DNA of 64,000 bases, taken from the NCBI GenBank assembly GCA_937139605.1, contig CAKZQG010000037.1:1-64000 (forward strand), in the 5' to 3' direction. The position numbers and the translations under genes are program-made. The DNA is from an uncultured bacterium. GTDB taxonomy: Bacteria > DRYD01. The stretch's first letter is position 1; every line of letters begins with the position of its first letter. Shown here one piece after another: positions 45,936 through 55,152 of this stretch. The notes under the pieces are model-generated. The model saw nothing but the letters and a program-made list of their open reading frames with translations. It searched no databases and was not told where the DNA came from.

Positions 45936-46808
45936 ATGGCTGTTTCAATGGATTTAATAAAACAGTTAAGAGAGGAAACGGGAGCTGGGGTAGCTGATTG
46001 TAAAAACGCTTTAATTGAAGCCAATGGAGATGTAGAAAAAGCTAAAAAAATATTATTAGCTAAAGGTGCTGCTAAAGCCGCTAAAAAACTAGATAGAACC
46101 ACTAAAGAAGGACTTATTTCTATTAAAAACGATTGTAAAAAAGCAGTTATTCTTGAATTGGGTTGTGAAACCGATTTTGTTGCTAGAAATGAAAAATTTA
46201 ATGAACTACTTAATAATTTAACTGACATTGCTTTCCAAAATGAATTTAAATCCTTAGATGAATTCCTTAGCTTTGAATATAATTCTAGAAAAATAGAAGA
46301 ATTAATTAAGGAATATATTGCAATTATAGGAGAAAATATAAAACTAACACGATATGGATTGTTAAAAGCTAACTCAAATAACCAAGTAATTTTTGATTAT
46401 TTACATTTTAACAAGAGAATTGGAGTTATTGTTTTAGTAGAATTTGAAAAAGATTTTGAAGTAAATAAGGATTTAAAAATAGAGTTTGGTTCTAAGACTG
46501 TTTTTCAAATAGCTTCCATGAAACCTGTTTACATTGATGTTAATTCTATACCTGCTAATGAAATAGAAGAACAAAAGAAGTTAGCTTATGAACAGGCTTT
46601 AAACGAAGGTAAGCCTGAACATATTGCTTTAAAAATATCTGAAGGTAAAGTAATGAAAATATTTGAAGATAGTGTATTAATGGAACAATCTTTCTTTGAA
46701 GAAAATTCTAAATTAAATAAATTTAAAGATTTTGTTAAAGAATTTTCTAATAAATTAAATGAAAAAATAAATGTTTTATCTTTCTTTCGTTATGAAATCG
46801 GAAAGTAA
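45936..46808 (+). CDS. tsf: Elongation factor Ts
   Basis: A 290-residue nucleotide exchange factor for EF-Tu. The N-terminal UBA-like block LREETGAGVADCKNALIEA and the TDFVARNEKF motif are diagnostic. AGGAGG at 45921-45926 sets the start at ATG 45936; the ATG at 45931 is out of frame. In most bacteria rpsB directly precedes tsf. Here yebC takes that place. pyrH follows, which is the usual order. Confidence 0.96.
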   Translation: MAVSMDLIKQLREETGAGVADCKNALIEANGDVEKAKKILLAKGAAKAAKKLDRTTKEGLISIKNDCKKAVILELGCETDFVARNEKFNELLNNLTDIAFQNEFKSLDEFLSFEYNSRKIEELIKEYIAIIGENIKLTRYGLLKANSNNQVIFDYLHFNKRIGVIVLVEFEKDFEVNKDLKIEFGSKTVFQIASMKPVYIDVNSIPANEIEEQKKLAYEQALNEGKPEHIALKISEGKVMKIFEDSVLMEQSFFEENSKLNKFKDFVKEFSNKLNEKINVLSFFRYEIGK

Positions 46809-46885
46809 GGGATCTTGTGAACTATATAAATTAAATTTGGATTTGCTTAATTTTTAAAAGTTTTTGAAAGAAGGAGATAGAATTA

Positions 46886-47596
46886 ATGTATAAAAGGATT
46901 TTAATAAAGTTTAGTGGAGAAATGTTAGCTGGACAAAATAAAAAAGGATTAGAGCTTAAAGTCTTAAAAAACTATGCACAAGAAATAAAAGAAGTATATG
47001 ATTTAGGAGTAAAAATAATAATAGTAGTTGGAGGCGGTAATTTCATTAGGGGTAGAGAATTAACTGATATATCTCGTGCTACGGCAGATTATATGGGGAT
47101 GTTAGCTACAGTTATTAATTCCTTAGCTTTTCAAGAAGTATTAGAAAGTATAGGAGTTCCTACAAGAGTTATGACTGCTTTGGAAATAAGATCTGTAGCA
47201 GAACCATTTATAAGAAGAAAAGCTTTAAGACATTTAGAAAAAAATAGAGTAGTTATAATAGCGGGGGGTACGGGGAATCCCTTCTTTTCTACTGATACTG
47301 CGGCAGTCTTAAGAGCTATTGAATTAGGTGCTGAAGTTATTCTTAAAGCTACCAAAGTAGATGGTGTTTATAGTCAAGATCCGGTTTCTAATCCTAACGC
47401 TATCAAATATCAAAAAATAAATTACAAAGAAGTTATGGATAAAGATTTAAAGTTTATGGATAAAACTGCTATATCATTATCAATGGAATATAATATCCCT
47501 ATAGTTGTTTTTAGTATTAAAGAATATGGAAATATCAAAAAAATAGTGATGAATAATAATATTTTTGAAGTAGCTACTATAGTTAATGGAGAATAA
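46886..47596 (+). CDS. pyrH: UMP kinase
   Basis: A 236-residue kinase making UDP from UMP. Motifs: ILIKFSGEMLAG at the start (amino-acid-kinase fold), VVGGGNFIRGRE, TADYMGMLATVINSLAF and AGGTGNPFFSTDTAAVLRA. GAAGGAGA precedes the ATG. It keeps the classic tsf-pyrH order but is followed by rpsL where frr is usual. Confidence 0.96.
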   Translation: MYKRILIKFSGEMLAGQNKKGLELKVLKNYAQEIKEVYDLGVKIIIVVGGGNFIRGRELTDISRATADYMGMLATVINSLAFQEVLESIGVPTRVMTALEIRSVAEPFIRRKALRHLEKNRVVIIAGGTGNPFFSTDTAAVLRAIELGAEVILKATKVDGVYSQDPVSNPNAIKYQKINYKEVMDKDLKFMDKTAISLSMEYNIPIVVFSIKEYGNIKKIVMNNNIFEVATIVNGE

Positions 47597-47626
47597 TTAA
47601 AAAAAATTAAAAAGGAGGTAAAATAA

Positions 47627-48052
47627 ATGCCTACTATAAACCAATTAGTAAGAAAAGGTAGAAAACAAAAGAAATCTAAAACTAAAGTACCAGCTTTACA
47701 TTATTATTATAATTCTTTAGAAGGCAGAGTTTATTGGGATGATGCGGGATCTCCTCAAAAAAGAGGGGTTTGTATTCAAGTTAAAACTGTTACTCCTAAA
47801 AAACCTAATTCTGCTTTAAGGAAGGTTACTAAAGTTAGATTAAGTAATGGGATGGAAGTTACTGCTTATATTCCTGGTGAGGGGCATAATCTTCAGGAGC
47901 ACTCTGTAGTTCTTATAAGAGGGGGAAGGGTTAAAGATTTACCGGGGATTCGTTATAAAGTAATTAGAGGAAAATTAGATGCTGCTGGTGTAGAAAAAAG
48001 AAGACAAAGCAGATCTAAATATGGTGCAAGAAAGCCTGATAAGAAAAAATAA
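47627..48052 (+). CDS. rpsL: 30S ribosomal protein S12
   Basis: A 141-residue S12 beginning [18 protein letters not shown]. It carries an insert of about 17 residues ([19 protein letters not shown]) before SPQKRGVC, at the place where Bacillota S12 has a similar insert (ALNxGYNSFKK-type). The decoding loop [12 protein letters not shown] and the [20 protein letters not shown] block are normal, with the streptomycin-site Lys. AAAAAGGAGG precedes the ATG. rpsG and fusA, normally next, are replaced by a glycosyltransferase. Confidence 0.97.
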   Translation: MPTINQLVRKGRKQKKSKTKVPALHYYYNSLEGRVYWDDAGSPQKRGVCIQVKTVTPKKPNSALRKVTKVRLSNGMEVTAYIPGEGHNLQEHSVVLIRGGRVKDLPGIRYKVIRGKLDAAGVEKRRQSRSKYGARKPDKKK

Positions 48053-48068
48053 AAATAATAAATAAAAA

Positions 48069-49358
48069 ATGAATAACTCAAATGATATTTTAAATAATGA
48101 TGCTAAAAATTTAGAAAAAATTAACTTAAAAGAATATGGGAACTATAATCATTTAAAAAATGATAGTAAAGAGAGTACTCTAAACATTGGTTTTTTAAGT
48201 AATGTTTTTTTTCCAGTTACTAATGGTGTAGTTCATAGCTTACATCTTTTAGCTAAAGGATTAAAATTTTTAGGTTATAATCCTTTTTTAATTACTTCTA
48301 AGCATCCCCGTTTTGATGATCACATTATTAAAAAATATAATATCAATTATGAAGTTATTACTATTCCATCTATTTATTTTAAAAAAGTAGATTATTGTAT
48401 CCCTAATCCTTTAAATATTTTTTTTATAGATAAGTTTATTGCAAATAGAAAAATAGATATTTTACAGTTAAATCATCCATTTTTAATTTATAATATATCT
48501 AAAAAAATAAAAAAAATAAATAAAAATATAAAAAAAGTCTTTGTATTTCATACACAATATGATCTTTATCATAATTATGTTAAATTTATTCCTATTGAAT
48601 TATATAATAAATTTATATGGAATCATATAAATGATGTTGTATCTAATGTGGATGTTGTTATTGTTCCTTCTAAATCTATGATAAATAAAATAAAAGATAA
48701 TATTGATAATAAATATTATCAAAAATTAGTTTATATACCTAATCCTGTTGATGTTGATATTATTAATAATATTGATTTAAAAAAAGTAGAGCATTTAAAA
48801 GATGAATTAAATCTGAAAGGAAAATTTGTTTTAGGTTTTATTGGAAGGATTGAAAAAGAAAAAAATTTAGATACTTTAATTGAATTTTTTATTAATAACT
48901 TTCAAAGCAATGAGGAAATAGTTTTGTTAATAGTTGGAGGGGGGTCTTATTTACAAGAATTAAAAAATAAATACTCTAATTTTAAGAATGTTATATTCAC
49001 TGGTAAAATTGAATTCCAAAGAATAGGAGCATATTATAAGTTATTAGATGTTTTTATTAGTTTATCATTAAGTGAGGTTAAACCTTTAGCTTATTTAGAA
49101 GCATTAACTTTAGGGGTTCCTATTATTGCTTTTAAAACCATTGGAGCTGATGACTTAATTATTAATAATTATAATGGATTCCTTATAAATCCTGATAATA
49201 ATTATCAATTAAATTTATTAAATATTATAAATAATTTAATTAGTAATAAAGAACTACTTGAGAATTTGAAATTTAATGCTATTAATAGTTCTAAAGAATA
49301 TAATTATATAAAAATTAGTAAAAGGTATGCAGATTTGTATTATGATTTATTAAAATAA
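48069..49358 (+). CDS. Glycosyltransferase, GT4 family
   Basis: A 429-residue GT-B enzyme. After about 37 hydrophilic residues comes LNIGFLSNVFFPVTNGVVHS (donor/acceptor N-terminal loop), FHTQYDLYHNYV, then the C-terminal Rossmann half with GFIGRIEKEKNLDTLIEF and the EX7E-like SLSEVKPLAYLEALTLGVPI. This pattern resembles glycolipid or mannosyl transferases that act on diacylglycerol or phosphatidylinositol. It starts 16 bp after rpsL without a Shine-Dalgarno site. Acceptor unknown; envelope glycolipid synthesis is a fair guess. Confidence 0.87.
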   Translation: MNNSNDILNNDAKNLEKINLKEYGNYNHLKNDSKESTLNIGFLSNVFFPVTNGVVHSLHLLAKGLKFLGYNPFLITSKHPRFDDHIIKKYNINYEVITIPSIYFKKVDYCIPNPLNIFFIDKFIANRKIDILQLNHPFLIYNISKKIKKINKNIKKVFVFHTQYDLYHNYVKFIPIELYNKFIWNHINDVVSNVDVVIVPSKSMINKIKDNIDNKYYQKLVYIPNPVDVDIINNIDLKKVEHLKDELNLKGKFVLGFIGRIEKEKNLDTLIEFFINNFQSNEEIVLLIVGGGSYLQELKNKYSNFKNVIFTGKIEFQRIGAYYKLLDVFISLSLSEVKPLAYLEALTLGVPIIAFKTIGADDLIINNYNGFLINPDNNYQLNLLNIINNLISNKELLENLKFNAINSSKEYNYIKISKRYADLYYDLLK

Positions 49359-49384
49359 TAAAATAATAAAATAATAAAGATTTT

Positions 49385-50605
49385 ATGAGTAGGGAAATAA
49401 CTAATTTAGATAGAGCATTAAATTCTACTAGAATAAATGGAAATCTAAATATAAGTACTAATACTATTGATTTTCCTAAAAATAAGATTTTAAATGCAAA
49501 AGTCTTACAAAAGCAAAGTAATAATCAAGTACTTTTAAAAATCGGGAATCATTCAGTTAAAGCTAACGTGCCTAATAACATTTATTTAAGACCTGGGGAT
49601 AGCTTTAGATTACAAGTAGTTGGTAAAGAAGGTGATCTGTGGAATTTTAAATTTGTATCTATTAATAGGAGCTCTGTTTTTTATAGGTTATCACCTGATA
49701 TCATAAATGCGCATCTAATTAATCTAAAATTACCTATAAATGATAATTCTTATGAGGTTGTTAAGGCTATTTTTAAGTATAATTTAGAACTAAATAAGGA
49801 AAACTACAGGATTTTATCTGCTTTTGCTAATTTAGAATCTAAATTATTTTTAGAATCTGCTGCTTTTTTAAGAGCTTTTAATCTACCTGTTAATAATATC
49901 ACTGTTAAAATAATGTATGAATTCCTTAATAATAATCAGATATTTACTAATTTAATTCTTGGGACTTTATCTTTAATTAATTCTCAAAATCTACCTCCTA
50001 ACTTATATAATGCTATCCTTAATATATTACAATCTTTTGGAAATAATATCCTTAAAGACTTAGATAATGAAAAAGGAAAAAAAATAAATGATTTAAATGA
50101 GATTATTCTCAAAAAAAATAAAGATTTATCTAATAGTATTTTTTCCTTAATTGATAATATTAAAGATAATAAATATCCATTACTTAGAAATAATTTAGAA
50201 AAAATTGGATTTATATTAAAAGGCATAGATCTAATTAATTCTAATTTTAATGAAACTAAAGTTTTATTTAATATTATTCCAGTTATAATGAATGGATATC
50301 CTACTAATGCAGAGCTAAAAATTATTTATTATTCTGATAAAGATAATCTTATAGATAAAAGTAGATATAGTTTTGAAGTTAATATAAATACTGCTAAAAT
50401 TGGAAATGTATTAATAGCTGGTAGTGTTTTAGATAATATTGTTTCTATTCATGTTAAAAAATCTATATTAGATAAAGGAGTTTTTATAGAAAATAAAGAT
50501 TTGTTAAGTAATTTATTAACTAAGATTGGATTTAAATTAGGAAATTATTTAGTAGATTATATTATTGATCCTAATATAGATGAAGGGGTTAATGTTATAA
50601 CATAA
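49385..50605 (+). CDS. Flagellar hook-length control-like protein (FliK-like)
   Basis: A 406-residue protein with an N-terminal small beta-domain (VLLKIGNHSVKANVPNNIYL and RPGDSFRLQVV), a long helical middle, and a C-terminal region (TNAELKIIYYSDKDN, then RYSFEVNINTAKIGNVLIAG and LLTKIGFKLGNYLVDY) that fits the Flg_hook/FliK C-terminal pattern of a strand-rich domain followed by a helix and strand. Divergent FliK proteins in Bacillota have this layout. No other flagellar gene adjoins; fliH is at 54107. The identification is reasonable, not certain. Confidence 0.6.
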   Translation: MSREITNLDRALNSTRINGNLNISTNTIDFPKNKILNAKVLQKQSNNQVLLKIGNHSVKANVPNNIYLRPGDSFRLQVVGKEGDLWNFKFVSINRSSVFYRLSPDIINAHLINLKLPINDNSYEVVKAIFKYNLELNKENYRILSAFANLESKLFLESAAFLRAFNLPVNNITVKIMYEFLNNNQIFTNLILGTLSLINSQNLPPNLYNAILNILQSFGNNILKDLDNEKGKKINDLNEIILKKNKDLSNSIFSLIDNIKDNKYPLLRNNLEKIGFILKGIDLINSNFNETKVLFNIIPVIMNGYPTNAELKIIYYSDKDNLIDKSRYSFEVNINTAKIGNVLIAGSVLDNIVSIHVKKSILDKGVFIENKDLLSNLLTKIGFKLGNYLVDYIIDPNIDEGVNVIT

Positions 50606-50614
50606 TTGAATAAT

Positions 50615-51064
50615 ATGGGAAATTTGGAAAATAAACAAAAAAATCATAAGGTTGTTTCTGCAGGTGGGGTAGTTTTATGGAAGCATGATAATGATATTTT
50701 TGTTTGTATAGTTAAAAGAAGAAACAAAGGAGTTTGGATTTTACCAAGAGGTAGGATTGAAGAAAATGAGGATATGGAAGAAACAGTTATAAGAGAAATT
50801 AAAGAAGAAACTGGCATTGATGCTAAAATAATTAAAAAAATTGGAGTTATTAATTATTCGTTTTATTCATCTAAGGATAAAGTTACTTATGATAAAGTTG
50901 TTCATTTTTATTTATTAAAACTAGATAAACAAGAAGATTTTGTGCCTAATCAAGAAATAGAGGAAAAAAGATGGGTACCTTTAAATCAAGTTAAAGATAT
51001 TTTATCTTACGAAGCAGAAAAAAAAATTATCGATAAAGTTATTGAATACTTTAAAAATCAATAA
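50615..51064 (+). CDS. Nudix hydrolase
   Basis: A 149-residue Nudix enzyme. The Nudix box GRIEENEDMEETVIREIKEE followed by TGI is complete (Gx5Ex7REUxEExGU), with all catalytic Glu residues. SAGGVVLWKHDN precedes it, as in Ap4A or (di)nucleoside polyphosphate hydrolases of the MutT group. I prefer the ATG at 50615; a TTG at 50606 immediately follows the previous stop and would add three residues. It may clean up nucleotide metabolites; the substrate is not readable. Confidence 0.9.
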   Translation: MGNLENKQKNHKVVSAGGVVLWKHDNDIFVCIVKRRNKGVWILPRGRIEENEDMEETVIREIKEETGIDAKIIKKIGVINYSFYSSKDKVTYDKVVHFYLLKLDKQEDFVPNQEIEEKRWVPLNQVKDILSYEAEKKIIDKVIEYFKNQ

Positions 51065-51081
51065 TAATTAAAAAAAATTAT

Positions 51082-52665
51082 ATGGATTTTATACAAATAA
51101 TTAATTCTTATCAATTTATCCCAAATAGAGAAAAAATAATTGAAAGTATAAATAAGCCTAAAGATATTTATTTTAGAGTTAATGTATTAAAAGATGATGA
51201 ACAGAAGATTTTAAACGCTTTACAAAGATACAATATATCTTTTATTAAAGTTGATTCTATTAAAGGATATTATAAATTAAATATAAATGATAAACAGTTA
51301 ATTGAGTTATCAAAGACTCCAGAGCATTTATTTGGTTTTATATATATTCAGGAGCTTAGTTCCGCTATTTCTATTGATTCTTTTTTTAAAACTATTTATA
51401 ATAATATAAAAAATAAAGATGAAGTAATAGTTGTTGATTTATGTGCTTCACCTGGAGGAAAATCCATTTTATTAGTAGATAGATTCTTGAGAAACGATAA
51501 AAATTCGCTTAAAAATTTAATTTTAATTTCAAATGACATAGGTAATAGAATAGAAAATTTACTAACAAATATAATTAGATTAGGAGTATTAAATGTTATT
51601 GTTACTAATTGTGATGCTAGGTTTTTCCCAGAATTAAATAAGAATGTTGATATAGTTATAGCTGATGTTCCTTGCTCTTCTGAATCTCATGTAGTTGATA
51701 AAATGTACTATTCTCCTTCTAAACATTCTAAATTTATTAATAGAATTACTGATATTCAAAGAGACATATTATTTAGAGCTTACTCTATCTCTAGTAATTA
51801 TATCCTTTATTCTACTTGTACTTTCAATTTGCATGAAAATGAAGAAATTGTTGATAATTTATTAATAAGAACCCAAAACGTCGATATATTAAAACCTTAT
51901 TTAGATAATAATTTATCTTTTGAAAAAGGAATTATTAAATATAATGAAGTAATTTTTAATGAAAAGTTAGAAAATTCTGTTAGGATTTATCCCTATCATT
52001 ATAATTCTGGGGGTATATTTTTTTCTATTTTAGTTAAAGGTAAAATTGATCAAAAATTAGATAATATTAGATCATTTGCTGAGTTAGTTGAACTTCAAAA
52101 TATTGACGAATTTCTTATTATTAAGAATGATTTCATATATAGCAATTATTTAGGGAATTTTGGGATCCCTTTAGAAATTATAAACGATTATATATTTTTC
52201 CAAAAATTTAAGCAATCAAAAATTGAATATTTTAAAAAAAATGAAATCCTAAAAGAAGATATTTATATAACTCTTCTTAAAAAATATTTAAAAAAACAAA
52301 AAGGGCCATTAAAAGTAGAATCTTTTGGGATTAAGGCTCTTAGATATATTAAACCTATTAGTGATTTCAAAATTACTAGCAACTTATTATCTATTTTTTC
52401 TAAGTATATAACTAAAAATTATGTATCTTTAAAATTCGATTTAAATCTATTAATAGAATTTTTACTTAGAAAAAAAATAGAATTAAGTTCTAATAATTTT
52501 TTAGATATAAATATAATAAAGGATTATCCTTATGTAGCTGTAAAATTTAATGATTTAGTTATCGGATGTGCCTTAAATTATAAAGATTATATTGTTAGTG
52601 AAATTCCTACAACTAAAGCTAATTTCCTTATTTCTGCTTTAAATAATAATTTAGTTAATAAATAA
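51082..52665 (+). CDS. RNA (cytosine-C5) methyltransferase, RsmB/RsmF (NOL1/NOP2/Sun) type
   Basis: A 527-residue SAM-dependent RNA methyltransferase. Residues about 95-260 form the catalytic domain: YIQELSSAISID, VDLCASPGGKSILLVD (SAM loop), ADVPCSSESHV (first catalytic Cys in PCS) and YSTCTFNLHENEEIV (second Cys in TC). The C-terminal 200 residues form an extra domain, as in RsmF-like enzymes that carry a PUA-type unit. It likely methylates rRNA or tRNA in the cytoplasm. It starts 17 bp after the Nudix gene without a Shine-Dalgarno site. Confidence 0.87.
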   Translation: MDFIQIINSYQFIPNREKIIESINKPKDIYFRVNVLKDDEQKILNALQRYNISFIKVDSIKGYYKLNINDKQLIELSKTPEHLFGFIYIQELSSAISIDSFFKTIYNNIKNKDEVIVVDLCASPGGKSILLVDRFLRNDKNSLKNLILISNDIGNRIENLLTNIIRLGVLNVIVTNCDARFFPELNKNVDIVIADVPCSSESHVVDKMYYSPSKHSKFINRITDIQRDILFRAYSISSNYILYSTCTFNLHENEEIVDNLLIRTQNVDILKPYLDNNLSFEKGIIKYNEVIFNEKLENSVRIYPYHYNSGGIFFSILVKGKIDQKLDNIRSFAELVELQNIDEFLIIKNDFIYSNYLGNFGIPLEIINDYIFFQKFKQSKIEYFKKNEILKEDIYITLLKKYLKKQKGPLKVESFGIKALRYIKPISDFKITSNLLSIFSKYITKNYVSLKFDLNLLIEFLLRKKIELSSNNFLDINIIKDYPYVAVKFNDLVIGCALNYKDYIVSEIPTTKANFLISALNNNLVNK

Positions 52666-52670
52666 TTTAT

Positions 52671-53366
52671 ATGAAGGTAGCATTTGTTAGCGGTAATGTT
52701 AAAGGGATAGGAAAGTATATTACGTTGAAATTACTAGAATTAGGATTTTATGTGCCTATTCATTATAATAAATCCCAAGATCTGGCTTTAGAATTTCAAA
52801 AAGAAATAAAACAAAAATATAATTTAGTAGTAGATTTATTTAAAGCTGATTTAACTGATTATAATCAATCTCAAGAACTTATTAATATTTTTATTAAAAA
52901 ATACAATAAATTAGATGTTTTAATTAATAATGTTGGAGATTATTTATATAAAAATTTATTGGAATTAAGTTATTTTGAATTTAAATATATAATAGACTCT
53001 AATTTAATGAGTGCTTTTATATTAACGCAAGGTTTTTTAGATTATATAAAAGAAAGTATAATTTTTATGGGATTTGTTGGAACTCACAATATTAGAACTA
53101 ATATTAATACTACTGCTTATAATATAGCAAAAACAGGGATATTAATCTATGCAAAATCTTTAGCAAAGTTATTAGCTTGTAAGAATATAAATGTAAATGT
53201 TATTGGCTTAGGGGTTGCTGAAAACTCTATTACCAAACCTATTAATGAAATCCCATTTAAAAGAACCGCTACATATAATGAAATTAATAACTTAGTAGAA
53301 TTTTTATTAAAAAATAAGTATATAACTGGCCAGTTAATAGAATTAGCTGGAGGCTGGCTTCTTTAA
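52671..53366 (+). CDS. Short-chain dehydrogenase/reductase (SDR) with altered active site
   Basis: A 231-residue SDR. The NAD(P) loop SGNVKGIGKYI, the NNVG motif and the catalytic Tyr/Lys (TAYNIAKTG) are present, and the C-terminus ends in TGQLIELAGGWLL like FabG. But the strand that should hold the catalytic Ser reads FMGFVG, so Ser is replaced by Gly. It starts 5 bp after the methyltransferase stop. It may be a pteridine or enoyl reductase-like variant, or a non-catalytic member. Confidence 0.82.
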   Translation: MKVAFVSGNVKGIGKYITLKLLELGFYVPIHYNKSQDLALEFQKEIKQKYNLVVDLFKADLTDYNQSQELINIFIKKYNKLDVLINNVGDYLYKNLLELSYFEFKYIIDSNLMSAFILTQGFLDYIKESIIFMGFVGTHNIRTNINTTAYNIAKTGILIYAKSLAKLLACKNINVNVIGLGVAENSITKPINEIPFKRTATYNEINNLVEFLLKNKYITGQLIELAGGWLL

Positions 53367-53375
53367 ACATCCCCT

Positions 53376-53888
53376 ATGAACTCATTACTAAAAAAAATTA
53401 TTTTTATTCTACTTTTTATTACATTGATTTTTTACATTATTTTTAGTCTTAAAAATATTACTATTAGTAATTTTTATTTAAATTATTCTCAGATTAATTA
53501 TAATACTTTTAATGCAATTTATAATAACTATAGTAATTATTTAGATGAAAATTTAAGTCTGTTAAGAAAATATTTTTATGAATCATTTATTAAAACCAAT
53601 AAAAATAACTTAAAAATAATTTATTGTCAAGTTGCTAATTACTCTATTTTAACTAAATTAGAAAAAATCAGTAAAAAAAGCAATGAATATATATATATAT
53701 TAATTTTTCCGGTTATTAGGATTAGAAAAACAGATGAATTAATAATAAAACAGGAAGCAGATAAATATATAAATCTAACAAACAGCGTTATATATTTAAT
53801 TGATAAAGAATTAAAAGAAAAGTTAGATTTAAAGTATCCTATTAAGATAATAGTCTTTGATTATAATAAATTAATAATAGAAAAATAG
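53376..53888 (+). CDS. Unknown anchored protein, 170 aa
   Basis: A 170-residue protein with one N-terminal hydrophobic segment (IIFILLFITLIFYIIFSL) and an Asn/Tyr/Ile-rich outer part that ends in strand-like segments (YIYILIFPVIRIRK, IKIIVFDYNKLIIE). No domain recognised. It is the last gene of the plus-strand run 45132-53888, 9 bp after the SDR. Probably a membrane-anchored accessory protein. Confidence 0.55.
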   Translation: MNSLLKKIIFILLFITLIFYIIFSLKNITISNFYLNYSQINYNTFNAIYNNYSNYLDENLSLLRKYFYESFIKTNKNNLKIIYCQVANYSILTKLEKISKKSNEYIYILIFPVIRIRKTDELIIKQEADKYINLTNSVIYLIDKELKEKLDLKYPIKIIVFDYNKLIIEK

Positions 53889-54106
53889 AGAATTACTGTA
53901 CTTATAGAAGTGGAGAGAGATTTTATTGGAATTTATATTTTATAATTCCTTCTATATTCTACATAGGTAGTAAAAAAACATCTACTTAGTTATTTTTAAT
54001 TGTGTAGTATTTAAGAGACTATATTTTATTTTTTTCAGAAATCTTTGAAAAATAATAGTTTTCTTGCAGCAAGATAATAAATAAATTTTAGTAGATAATA
54101 AATAAG

Positions 54107-55096
54107 TTAAATATTTTTGTGGATAATTTCTTTTAGTACTTCTAGTTTAGTGGATATTCTAGCGTCAATTTTACCGAAGTTAGTTTCTATGATACATCCA
54201 CCTTTTTCTATTCTACTATCTGGAGCTATATTTATATTATCTACATTTTCTACTAAGTTTTTGAATTTTTCTTTTGAAAGTTTTACGTATTCTATTTCAT
54301 TAGGGTTGATCCAGATGGTAATATTTTTAGCTTGTTCTATTTTGGGAAGTAGTTCTAATAGGTAGTTTGATACTAATTCAGGTTCTTCTTCTATTTTTTT
54401 ATTTATAACTTTTTCTGCAACTTTTATAGCTAACTCTACTATATCTTTTTCCATCTCTTTTACTAAGTTCTCTTTTAAGTTTAAGATATTTTGGATTTCT
54501 TTTTGGAGTTCTTGGATTTTTTGTTGATATTCTTGTTCCAATTTGTTTTTTATTTCATTATATCCTTGGGAATATCCTTGGTTATATGCTTGTTCTAAGA
54601 TCTCTTGTGCTTTTTTTTGAGCCTCGCTTATGGCTTTGTTTATTATTTCTTGTCCTTTTATATTTGCTTCTTTTATTATTTCTTCTTTAGTATTATCTAT
54701 TTCTTTTATTTTATTTTCTAATTCTGATTGTTTTTGTTTTAGTTGGTTATTAAGTTCTTGATATCTTTTTTTTTCTTCTTCTAATTCTATTTCTAACGCA
54801 CTTGTACTTACTATCTGAATATCTTGAGTAAATTCTTCTTTTTTTTCTACAAAAGGTATTACATTATTTATCTCTGATTTTTTTATAACTTTACTAAAAA
54901 CAGGGTTCTCTATTTTACTTACAGTTAAAGCTAAATCACTATAACTAATATTTTCTGATTTTATTACTTTAGAACCTATTATTTTTGTTTCTTTAACTGG
55001 ATTACCTTGATTTTCTTTTCCTTCTAATTTTTCTAATTCTTCTTGTATATTTTTTATATTTTCGTTTTGATTTTTATTCTTTTTTATTAATCCCAT
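54107..55096 (-). CDS. fliH: Flagellar assembly protein FliH
   Basis: A 329-residue protein with a disordered Lys/Glu-rich N-terminus, a long coiled coil (about 100-225) and a C-terminal globular domain ending RIEKGGCIIETNFGKIDARI, which is the clear FliH signature (also shared with V-type ATPase subunit E). The segment AYNQGYSQGYNEI resembles the Gly-rich helix repeats of FliH. FliH regulates the export ATPase FliI. No fliI, fliG or fliF adjoins, so flagellar genes are scattered in this genome. Confidence 0.85.
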   Translation of the reverse strand: MGLIKKNKNQNENIKNIQEELEKLEGKENQGNPVKETKIIGSKVIKSENISYSDLALTVSKIENPVFSKVIKKSEINNVIPFVEKKEEFTQDIQIVSTSALEIELEEEKKRYQELNNQLKQKQSELENKIKEIDNTKEEIIKEANIKGQEIINKAISEAQKKAQEILEQAYNQGYSQGYNEIKNKLEQEYQQKIQELQKEIQNILNLKENLVKEMEKDIVELAIKVAEKVINKKIEEEPELVSNYLLELLPKIEQAKNITIWINPNEIEYVKLSKEKFKNLVENVDNINIAPDSRIEKGGCIIETNFGKIDARISTKLEVLKEIIHKNI

Positions 55097-55152
55097 CCTA
55101 TTATTATTTTATAAATTCGTTAAATTTTATCCTTTAGTTAATTGTATTTTTT

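Noticed and set aside
53889-54106. Small RNA between the convergent genes
   Set aside because: Several short AT inverted repeats, but none with a GC-containing stem or a recognisable motif.
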